A stretch of 64,000 nucleotides of DNA. Origin: Butyrivibrio fibrisolvens. GTDB taxonomy: Bacteria; Bacillota; Clostridia; Lachnospirales; Lachnospiraceae. Within the stretch, counting starts at the first letter, position 1. The number at the start of each line of letters is the position of its first letter. Of this stretch, positions 30,524-37,961 are shown one piece after another. The stretch is taken from assembly GCF_023206215.1 (NCBI RefSeq), contig NZ_CP065800.1, positions 744,001-808,000 on the forward strand. Reading direction: 5' to 3'. The position numbers and the translations under genes were made by a program. The notes beneath the pieces are model-generated. The model was not told where the DNA came from. It was given only the letters and a program-made list of their open reading frames with translations, and ran no database searches.

Positions 30524-31315
30524 TCAGTTTGCTTTCCTTACTCCGTCTTTAAGTTCTTTGACAAATTTGCTTACATAAGGTACGCAGTCCTTGCCGTACT
30601 GACCTACTATCTTGACGATAGCTGATCCTACTATAGCGCCGTCTGACTTTGCTGCCATCTCTCTGGCCTTCTCAGGATTGGATATTCCAAAGCCTACTGC
30701 TGCCGGGATATCAGATACTTCCCTTACAGCGCTTATCATATCTTCTATGTCGGATGAAAACTCTTCTCTGATACCTGTAACTCCCATAGATGATACTACA
30801 TAGAGGAATCCCTTGGCGTCTTCTGCAATCATCTTGATGCGCTCTTTGGAAGTAGGTGCGATCATTGAGATCATAGATATTCCATACTCATCAGCGACAT
30901 CTTCGAATTCTTCTTTTTCCTCATAAGGGATATCCGGTACGATCACGCCCAGCATTCCGCTTTCCTTACACCTTTTCATGAACTTCTCTTTACCATAGGC
31001 AAAAATAGCATTGGCGTATGTCAGGAATACCATAGGAACCTTAATCCCGCCTTCTTCATACAACTCTTTTAACATATCAAAAAGCTTGTCTGTTGTTACT
31101 CCTGCGCTAAGAGCCCTCTCGTCAGCTTCCTGAATCACAGGGCCTTCTGCTATGGGGTCTGAAAAAGGTATACCTATCTCGATGAGGTCACTGCCTGCTT
31201 CCTGCATAGCTATTATGAGTTTTTTGGTAGTATCAAGGTCGGGATCACCGCCTGTTATAAATGGTATAAATGCCTTGCCGTTTTTGAAGGCATCTGCAAT
31301 CTTAATATCTGACAT
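30524..31315 (-). CDS. trpA: Tryptophan synthase alpha subunit
   Basis: A 263-residue TIM-barrel enzyme that cleaves indole-3-glycerol phosphate to indole and glyceraldehyde 3-phosphate, handing indole to TrpB. Signatures are FIPFITGGDPD, DLIEIGIPFSDP with catalytic Glu46, VFLTYANAIFAYG, PDIPYEE, and the phosphate-binding GFGISNPEKA and GAIVGSAIVK. The second catalytic acid, Asp60 in E. coli (ADGP), is Glu here (AEGP), a variant I believe occurs in clostridial enzymes. Starts 17 bases after trpB with GGGAGG in the gap; last gene of the operon. Confidence 0.97.
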   Translation of the reverse strand: MSDIKIADAFKNGKAFIPFITGGDPDLDTTKKLIIAMQEAGSDLIEIGIPFSDPIAEGPVIQEADERALSAGVTTDKLFDMLKELYEEGGIKVPMVFLTYANAIFAYGKEKFMKRCKESGMLGVIVPDIPYEEKEEFEDVADEYGISMISMIAPTSKERIKMIAEDAKGFLYVVSSMGVTGIREEFSSDIEDMISAVREVSDIPAAVGFGISNPEKAREMAAKSDGAIVGSAIVKIVGQYGKDCVPYVSKFVKELKDGVRKAN

Positions 31316-31332
31316 ATCTATTAAATCCTCCC

Positions 31333-32520
31333 TTAATCCTGAAGATTCTCGCCGCGGTAGCGGGCTATTGCTGCAACGTCTTTGTCTCCGCGCCCTGATA
31401 AGTTAATGACCATGATCTGATCCTTGCGCATCTTGGGAGCCAGCTTCATCGCATATGCAACTGCGTGTGAACTCTCTATTGCAGGAATTATACCCTCTGT
31501 CTTTGAGAGATATTCGAAGGCATTAACAGCCTCCTCATCTGTTACAGGTACGTACTTAGCTCTTCCAATATCTGCAAGATATGCATGCTCAGGTCCTACG
31601 CCAGGATAGTCGAGACCCGCTGATATAGAATATACCGGTGCGATCTGTCCATCCTCATTCTGGCAAAAGAGTGACTTCATACCATGGAAGATTCCAAGCT
31701 TGCCGGTAGCCATTGTCGCAGCAGTCCTTGGCGTATCAGCTCCCTCACCTGCTGCCTCGCATCCTATAAGCTCAACTTCTGTATCATCTATAAAGTCATA
31801 GAATGCTCCTATAGCATTGGATCCTCCTCCTACGCAGGCAAGAACTGCATCGGGGAGTCTTCCCTCTTTTTCCAGCATCTGAGCTTTGATCTCTTTGGAG
31901 ATAACTGCCTGAAAATCACGAACGATGGTAGGGAACGGATACGGTCCCATTACTGATCCAAGTACGTAGTGAGTATCTGATACTCTGGTACTCCATTCTT
32001 TCATGGCTGCATTGACAGCGTCCTTGAGTGTGCCTGTTCCTGACTCTACAGCATTGACCTTAGCTCCAAGTAGCTTCATCCTGTATACGTTAAGGGCCTG
32101 CCTCTCTGTATCCAGCTTGCCCATGAAGATCTCACATTCAAGACCCATGAGAGCAGCAACAGTGGCGGTTGCTACGCCGTGCTGACCTGCGCCTGTCTCT
32201 GCTATGACTCTGGTCTTGCCCATGCGCTTTGCAAGAAGGCACTGTCCCAGTACGTTATTGATCTTGTGGGCGCCTGTGTGGTTTAGGTCTTCTCGCTTAA
32301 GGTATATCTTGGCTCCTCCAAGGTCCTGTGTCATCTTCTTGGCTTCATACAGTAGTGATGGACGACCTGCGTAGTTATTAAGAAGATCATTCAGCTCCTT
32401 GTTAAAATCCGGGTCGTCTTTATATTTGTTATAGGCATCTTCCAGTTCCTTGACTGCATTCATGAGAGTCTCCGGAATGTACTGGCCGCCAAATTGTCCG
32501 AACCTGCCTTTAGTTTCCAT
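31333..32520 (-). CDS. trpB: Tryptophan synthase beta subunit
   Basis: A 395-residue PLP enzyme that condenses indole with serine to give tryptophan. It begins with [16 protein letters not shown], and the PLP lysine is Lys86 in [11 protein letters not shown]. The phosphate-binding loop is [10 protein letters not shown]; the C-terminal [10 protein letters not shown] is typical of TrpB1. Works as an alpha2-beta2 complex with the downstream trpA product. A 124-base gap with a strong hairpin separates it from trpF. Confidence 0.98.
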   Translation of the reverse strand: METKGRFGQFGGQYIPETLMNAVKELEDAYNKYKDDPDFNKELNDLLNNYAGRPSLLYEAKKMTQDLGGAKIYLKREDLNHTGAHKINNVLGQCLLAKRMGKTRVIAETGAGQHGVATATVAALMGLECEIFMGKLDTERQALNVYRMKLLGAKVNAVESGTGTLKDAVNAAMKEWSTRVSDTHYVLGSVMGPYPFPTIVRDFQAVISKEIKAQMLEKEGRLPDAVLACVGGGSNAIGAFYDFIDDTEVELIGCEAAGEGADTPRTAATMATGKLGIFHGMKSLFCQNEDGQIAPVYSISAGLDYPGVGPEHAYLADIGRAKYVPVTDEEAVNAFEYLSKTEGIIPAIESSHAVAYAMKLAPKMRKDQIMVINLSGRGDKDVAAIARYRGENLQD

Positions 32521-32553
32521 GTATGTTTGTTCCTTTCATCATTTTAATTGGTG

Positions 32554-32605
32554 ATTCAAACTTCCCACTCGGACGATGCAGTATCTACAAGTGGAAAGTT
32601 TGAAT
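32554..32605 (-). repeat. Intercistronic hairpin between trpF and trpB
   Basis: ATTCAAACTTCCCACT (32554-32569) pairs with 32590-32605, one internal mismatch, enclosing a loop that contains GGACGATGCAGTATC. The loop matches, in inverted orientation and with two changes, the core of the hairpin between trpD and trpC. No T run follows on the minus strand, so it is more likely a stability or processing element than a terminator. Confidence 0.8.
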
Positions 32606-32644
32606 TAGTATTAATATTCTTATTATCTTTTCTTATCCTTTTAC

Positions 32645-33325
32645 TCACACGAGTTGTGATTGTGGCCTGTAAGGCTCTATAACTCTCATGAGTTTCTCAA
32701 CCTTTTTCCAGTCTTTATGGCCGTCTGTTTCGATGGAAGAGGAGACATCAACGGCATATGGCCTTGACTGTGCAAGAGCTGATGTTATGTTATCAGCTGA
32801 TAGTCCACCTGCAAGGAAGTAAGGCTTATTAAGTTTGGGGATCATGGAGAGTTCGAAGCTCTTACCTGTTCCTCCCGGGAGGTTCTCCTGAAAATTATCA
32901 AGTAGCAGCATATCTACAGGAAGACTGTCAGCATCCTTGAATTCAGATCCGTCCTTAACTCTTATCGCTTTCATGATAGGAGCTCCAGGTCCAAACTCAT
33001 CATAATGCCTTTTCTTATCAGGCTTGGACTTGTCAATCCTGTCTCTTAGTTCTTGGATATATGCAGCATCTTCATGCCCGTGGAGCTGGATTATCTGGAT
33101 TATGGCGCTGTTATAAAGTTCTACGATATGATCTATATCATCATCTACAAATACTCCAACTGTTGGAATTGAGATATCAAGAGTATTCCTTATATCCCCT
33201 GCCATCTGATCCGTAAGATGATGCCTTGTGTTTGCAAAAACAAGTCCGCAGTAATCCGGTTTGAATCCGTTCATTATTACGCAGTCTTCCTTAGTCATAA
33301 GACCGCAGATCTTTAACTTTACCAT
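32645..33325 (-). CDS. trpF: Phosphoribosylanthranilate isomerase
   Basis: A 226-residue TIM-barrel enzyme that carries out the Amadori rearrangement of N-(5-phosphoribosyl)anthranilate. The start is placed at the ATG reading MVKLKICGLM, since KxCG is the canonical N-terminus with the catalytic Cys and AGAGGA lies just upstream; the frame extends 21 codons further without a site. Other signatures are GLVFANTRHH, IQLHGHED, LLLDNF with the catalytic Asp, FLAGGLSADN and AVDVSSSIE. Residues about 105-125 carry a charged insertion (KSKPDKKRHYDEFG) longer than usual. Confidence 0.95.
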   Translation of the reverse strand: MVKLKICGLMTKEDCVIMNGFKPDYCGLVFANTRHHLTDQMAGDIRNTLDISIPTVGVFVDDDIDHIVELYNSAIIQIIQLHGHEDAAYIQELRDRIDKSKPDKKRHYDEFGPGAPIMKAIRVKDGSEFKDADSLPVDMLLLDNFQENLPGGTGKSFELSMIPKLNKPYFLAGGLSADNITSALAQSRPYAVDVSSSIETDGHKDWKKVEKLMRVIEPYRPQSQLV

Positions 33326-33452
33326 TTCCATTTCCTCTTTATAATTATTTGCTGTTCTTATCCAATAAAACCATTTTATTTGTATCAAAAATATGATGTA
33401 GGTATTATTGGTTCTACAATCTTTGTTGTTTAAGTAATTTCTTATCTGGATA

Positions 33453-34355
33453 TTAGATACCCTTAAGCCTTTTTATCATGCCTCTTTTATCATCAGCTCT
33501 CATCATAGTCTCGCCTATAAGTACAGCATTTACTTCTGCATCTCTTAGCTTGATCATATCAGCCTCTGTCTTGATGCCGCTTTCTGCTACGAATATCTTG
33601 TCAGCAGGGACCAGCTCTCTAAGCCTTATGCTGTTACCAAGATCTACTGTGAAGTCTTTCAGGTTCCTGTTATTGACACCGATGATCCTTGCATCTATGT
33701 TAAGAGCCCTTCTAACTTCCTCTTTGTCGTGCGCTTCAACTAGTACTGACAGTCCAAGTGATGTTGCAAGCTCGTGATACTCCTTTAGCTTCTTATCATC
33801 AAGGATTGCGCATATAAGGAGTATCGCTGATGCCCCGTATACCTTGGCCTGATATATCATGTACTCATCTATGGTGAAGTCTTTTCTAAGTAGGGGAGTA
33901 GTAACCCCTGCATTCTGTATATCTTTTAGATAATTTATATTACCTTTGAAATAGTCAGGTTCTGTTAGTACTGAGATGCAGTCTGCACCTATATTCTCAT
34001 ACTCCCTTGCAATATCTATATAAGGGAAGTTGTCTGCGATTATCCCTTTTGAAGGAGATGCTTTCTTAACTTCGCAGATAAAGTGGATTCCAGGACCTTC
34101 AAGAGCTTTAGTGAATCTATAATCTGATGCTACAGATTTTGATGCTTTTACTTCTGGTGCTTCTGATTCTTTTAATTCCGTTTCGTTTGTTTTATCAGCT
34201 CTTGTTTTATCCGCTCTTGTTTTATCAGCTCTTGATTCATTTAGTTCCATGCTCCTTATATTAAGAGCCATCTCTTTCATCTTATCGAAAGGTATATCGT
34301 TTTTTTCTGTAATTAGGCGCTTTTTAGTAGCTGCCACGAGATCATCAAGTATCAT
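33453..34355 (-). CDS. trpC: Indole-3-glycerol phosphate synthase with a repeat insertion
   Basis: A 300-residue TIM-barrel enzyme that decarboxylates and closes CdRP to indole-3-glycerol phosphate. Signatures are FICEVKKASPSKG, DCISVLTEPDYFKG, LLRKDFTIDEYMIYQAKVYG, VEAHDKEEV, GVNNRNLKDF, VAESGIKTEADM and AVLIGETMM. Between the first helix (about residue 40) and the barrel lies a polar insertion with three exact RADKT units followed by NETELKESEAPEVKASK, absent from typical TrpC proteins and encoded by three 15-bp repeats (34188-34232). The insertion leaves all catalytic residues in place, so the enzyme should work. Gaps of 127 and 162 bases flank it. Confidence 0.97.
   Translation of the reverse strand: MILDDLVAATKKRLITEKNDIPFDKMKEMALNIRSMELNESRADKTRADKTRADKTNETELKESEAPEVKASKSVASDYRFTKALEGPGIHFICEVKKASPSKGIIADNFPYIDIAREYENIGADCISVLTEPDYFKGNINYLKDIQNAGVTTPLLRKDFTIDEYMIYQAKVYGASAILLICAILDDKKLKEYHELATSLGLSVLVEAHDKEEVRRALNIDARIIGVNNRNLKDFTVDLGNSIRLRELVPADKIFVAESGIKTEADMIKLRDAEVNAVLIGETMMRADDKRGMIKRLKGI
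34188..34232. repeat. 15-bp triple tandem repeat inside trpC
   Basis: Units TGTTTTATCAGCTCT start at 34188, 34203 and 34218; the middle one differs by one silent base. It encodes RADKT three times. As the unit length is a multiple of three, copy-number change would keep the frame. Confidence 0.95.
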
Positions 34356-34431
34356 ATATATCTCTTTTCCCTGATTTATTAATCACAGATTTACTTCTGT
34401 AATTACATATTTCTTCCTGAGTTTATTATTA

Positions 34432-34502
34432 CTCGACCTTCCTACTTAAACAGTGCAATACCTTTGGTGATACTGCACCATCCAAGTAGGAAGGTTACGA
34501 GT
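34432..34502 (-). repeat. Large intercistronic inverted repeat between trpD and trpC
   Basis: CTCGACCTTCCTACTT (34432-34447) pairs with AAGTAGGAAGGTTACGAG (34484-34501) apart from one offset base, enclosing a second partial dyad (CAGTGCAATACC against GGTGATACTGCACC). The inner GATACTGCACCATCC is close to the reverse complement of the loop of the trpF-trpB hairpin. Confidence 0.8.
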
Positions 34503-34517
34503 ATTTTTCAATCTGTA

Positions 34518-35546
34518 TCAGGCGCTAAGTTCTGCATATTTGTTGGTTGCAGCTACGAATCTGTCAAGAGTTTCTATCGCTTTGCCTGAATCGATAGTTT
34601 CTTTTGCCTTAACAACTGCTTCTGCCATTGATATTCCGTCTATTCCGAGGTAGATAGCAAGAGCTGCATTTAAGATTACATCATCTCTCTTTGGTCCCTG
34701 TTCCTTGCCTGAGAGGATATCTCTTGTGATCTGGGCGTTCTCCTGCGGAGTTCCTCCGATCAGGTCTTCAAGCTTGCAGAGCTTTAAGCCGAAGACTTCA
34801 GGTGAGAGCTCATAGGTGTGAAGGTTACCTTCTCTTATCTCACATACTGTTGTAGGACCTGTAAGAGTAACTTCATCGATGCCATCGCTTCCACACACTA
34901 CGACGCCTCTTGTAACTCCAAGATTGGACAGAACCTGGGCAAGGGGTTCTACGAGTTTCTGGTCATATACGCCCATTACCTGCATCTTGGCTGCTGCCGG
35001 ATTGGTAAGAGGTCCGAGGATATTGAAGATAGTCCTTATTCCAAGCTCCTTACGAACAGGCGCTGCATATTTCATAGAAGAGTGGTACTTCTGAGCGAAG
35101 AGGAAACAAATTCCTGTTTCATCCAAAACCTTCATCATCTGATCAGGCTCAAGAGTAATTGTAGCTCCAAGTTGCTCAAGAACATCGGCAGCACCTGACT
35201 TGGAAGACACAGATCTGTTACCGTGCTTAGCTACAGGTACGCCTGCTGCCGCGATAACGAATGCAGAAGTTGTAGATATATTAAAAGTTCCAACAAGATC
35301 TCCGCCTGTACCTACGATCTCCATTACATCAGTACTTGGCTGAACTCTGATACCCTTTTCTCTCATAACATTGGCACATGCTGTTATCTCAGTTACAGTC
35401 TCACCCTTCATACGAAGCCCTGTGATGAAAGCTGCAATCTGAGCCTGAGTTGCTGTTCCATCAAACATCTCGCTCATTGCCTCTTTAGCTGTCTGTGCGT
35501 CAAGATCCTTACCTGCTACTACCTGTGCGATTGCTTCTTTGATCAT
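34518..35546 (-). CDS. trpD: Anthranilate phosphoribosyltransferase
   Basis: A 342-residue enzyme that joins anthranilate to PRPP. The PRPP-binding GTGGD motif lies in EIVGTGGDLVGTFNIST, with KHGNRSVSSKSGAADVLE, and NILGPLTNPA follows. It is a stand-alone enzyme without a fused TrpG glutamine amidotransferase domain. First gene of the operon after the T-box, with GGAGG near the start. Neither trpE nor trpG is in the window, so anthranilate must come from genes elsewhere. Confidence 0.98.
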   Translation of the reverse strand: MIKEAIAQVVAGKDLDAQTAKEAMSEMFDGTATQAQIAAFITGLRMKGETVTEITACANVMREKGIRVQPSTDVMEIVGTGGDLVGTFNISTTSAFVIAAAGVPVAKHGNRSVSSKSGAADVLEQLGATITLEPDQMMKVLDETGICFLFAQKYHSSMKYAAPVRKELGIRTIFNILGPLTNPAAAKMQVMGVYDQKLVEPLAQVLSNLGVTRGVVVCGSDGIDEVTLTGPTTVCEIREGNLHTYELSPEVFGLKLCKLEDLIGGTPQENAQITRDILSGKEQGPKRDDVILNAALAIYLGIDGISMAEAVVKAKETIDSGKAIETLDRFVAATNKYAELSA

Positions 35547-35677
35547 ATTAGATCCTCCATTTTAGACTAAAATCCTTGAAGCATCGGTTTTCTTTAGTAG
35601 CTGCATGAGATGTATCTTTTCATGATATCTATATAAATATCCTTATATCATGCCCAAACGTCTCTTTTTATCTATTA

Positions 35678-36095
35678 AAAAAAGCCTCTGCCTCAGTTAC
35701 TTTAACTGGGACAAAGGCTTTGAATTTACATTCACAGCTTCTGCGGTACCACCCATTTTGATCCGTGACCTTCCGGCCGCGCACCCACTCTTTCAAATAC
35801 TTTGTATCCTCGTTGCACATCACTAAATCGCACTATGATCGCAACTAGACCAACATATCTGCCTGGCTGATAACGGTTCAGGTTCCCGTCAGCTCCTACT
35901 CGGTATCCCTTTCAGGCTGCCCTCACAGGTCCATTCGGTATTTCGTTACTACTGCCTCACACCAACCGGCAGCTCTCTGATAATAACAGCCATACGTACT
36001 CGTCCTGTTCAACGGTTTGACTCATATTATGAGTAAGATGTCAAAAAGCGCCTTTCGACTCTTACGTCATGTTTTGAATTTGTTTTGCTTTAATG
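35678..36095 (-). ncRNA. T-box leader controlling the trp operon, UGG (Trp) specifier
   Basis: On the minus strand: stem I with the AGAG and GTGAGGCAG blocks (about 35950-35985), a specifier loop GAATGGACC (about 35928-35936) offering UGG for tRNA-Trp, and the antiterminator T-box GGGTGGTACCGCAG (about 35740-35755). It ends in a terminator stem AAGCCTTTGTCCCAGTTA/TAACTGAGGCAGAGGCTT with seven T (35678-35719). Uncharged tRNA-Trp binding favours the antiterminator, so trpDCFBA is transcribed when tryptophan runs low. The class is unmistakable; the specifier call comes from position and flanking bases. Confidence 0.95.
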
Positions 36096-36101
36096 AATTA
36101 A

Positions 36102-36130
36102 AGTATAAGTGCAGCGATAATAAAAGTCAA
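36102..36130 (-). promoter_or_regulatory. Promoter of the trp operon
   Basis: On the minus strand, -35 TTGACT (36125-36130) and -10 TATACT (36102-36107) with a 17-base spacer, so transcription starts around 36095 just before the T-box. The plus-strand stretch 36131-36413 beyond it is A+T-rich with no gene seen. Confidence 0.85.
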
Positions 36131-36413
36131 TCAAAAATATAATAATATTCAAAAACATTAAATTCGCTACACCGTACATTAATTTTATAATGCTTTTGTT
36201 ACACTGGTTTACTACGGATTTATATATTCCGTATTATACTTTTATATGATTTCTCGATAGTTCTAATATACCGTTTCTTATAATGTATTACTCCAATTAA
36301 ACCGATAAATATATGAAACTTATACTTAGCGCTTGGACGTTGTCGCATCCCACACGTTCCTTTTTTCTTAATCAGCAGTCAGGTTACATTGCTCTTAGAA
36401 AGGGAGTATAGCC

Positions 36414-37882
36414 ATGCTTAGAATAGGTCTATTAATATCTGATTTTAAAAAGAAGATATCTGTGACTTCTGCGTAGGTGCCATCCGCGCCGCAGAAAAAG
36501 AAGAAATCCTTCTTACCATTATGCCCGGCGGAAGTTTTCTTTCAGATGAGCAGAAAGAAAAAAACAACAATTATGATTATCAGCAGACTGTTATCTTTGA
36601 CTATGTCAGCGAAGATAACTTTGACGGACTACTCATAGATTTAGATAGCATTGGAACTAATATTACTGACTATGCCAAGGATGTATTTCTTGGAAACTTT
36701 ATTGATCAAAAAATTCCATTTCTTCTTTTATCAGAGTTTAATGGCAATAAGACCATCAACAATCCCTGGATGAAACACGATAGAAATCAAGGATACCAGG
36801 CCATCCTTGATATAGAGAATTATGTCACGGCAGGTGAACTTCCTGTTCCTTCAAATGATCACAATGTTCCTGCTATAGAGATCTCGGAAGCAGAGTCTAT
36901 GAAACAGCTGTCTATCATAGCTGAAAAGCTTCTTCGCAGACTTCCGGACAGTACTCCTGTTTATTCTAATATTATGGAACTTCTTTCGCTTGGAGGTATC
37001 AAGGATGCATTTATTCTTGTGTATGGAGATGGTATACCCAATACTATTAAAGAGCCTTGGATCATGCCAGAGAAGATCCTAGTCAAAGGACTTCTTCATG
37101 ATGGTAAGAATATCGATCTGCCAAGTGGAACTATTGTCGATACCATGAACCTTCTTGACGAGTCCACAGAAGAAGCCTTGAACCCGGGCGGATGGATTGC
37201 CAGAACACTGTATTTCCATGAGAATCAAAATGGTGTTATGGCTATTAAGATCAATAGTAATTTCATGGTTCCTAATTTCGAAAACATTATGTTCGAGATC
37301 ATTCACTCTGCCATTAACAGCGCCTTTAAAGATATCATCTTCCAGAATATGGCAGAAGAGATAGTATCCCTTCAGGTAGAAGTCGAAAGGGGCGATTCTA
37401 TTCTCGACCGCCTCGGTGAAAAAGACTATATGACCGGTGAGTACAATAGGCGCGGATTCTTCACTCACGCCTACGATTATATGAGAAGGGATTATGTAGA
37501 GGGAACCTATGCAATCATCTCTTATGTTGATCTTGATACTCTAAGAAGTATCAATGAACTCTACGGCAGGCAGGAAGGCAATCTTGCAATAAAAAGAACA
37601 GCTGTTGTCCTTCATAACGTATTTGGTGAACAAGCCCTTGTTGGAAGACTTAGGGGCAATGAATTTGCTGTACTTCTTATAACTAATAGAAAAGATAAGC
37701 TCGAGTACTTAAGAGCTTCTATGCAACAGCAAAATGCAAGGCTCATGGCAGAGCAAGATAAGCCTTACAGTATCCATCTTATGTTCGTTATCAATCAGTT
37801 CGAGTATAGCAGCTCTATACGATTTGAAGACATGCTCAAAGAGACTGATATAAACCTTAAGAATATGAAGAACATGATGTAA
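36414..37882 (+). CDS. Sensor protein with degenerate GGDEF domain, early frameshift
   Basis: GGGAG precedes ATG 36414 (MLRIGLLISDFKKK), but that frame stops at 36474; the matching continuation (KEDICDFCVGAIRAAEKEE) is in the next frame and runs to 37882. One added A in the AAAAA run at 36447-36451 joins them into about 489 residues. The N-terminal 300 residues look like a periplasmic-binding-protein (LacI-type) fold without signal peptide, then a coiled-coil joint and a C-terminal diguanylate-cyclase fold (DYMTGEYNRRGF, YVDLDTLRSINELYG). The active-site GGDEF is RGNEF and the metal-site Asp pattern is altered, so c-di-GMP synthesis is unlikely; GTP binding or signalling remains possible. Confidence 0.8.
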
Positions 37883-37904
37883 TCACATATAAACTTTCCG
37901 AATC

Positions 37905-37947
37905 TAAAAAACAGAGAGATAAACTTATCAGTTATCTCTCTGTTTTA
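37905..37947. terminator. Bidirectional terminator between the GGDEF-like gene and gyrA
   Basis: A 14-15-bp stem (AAACAGAGAGATAA to 37922 with TTATCTCTCTGTTT from 37932), a nine-base loop, and A/T runs on both sides between two convergent genes. Confidence 0.9.
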
Positions 37948-37961
37948 GTATTATGATCTAT

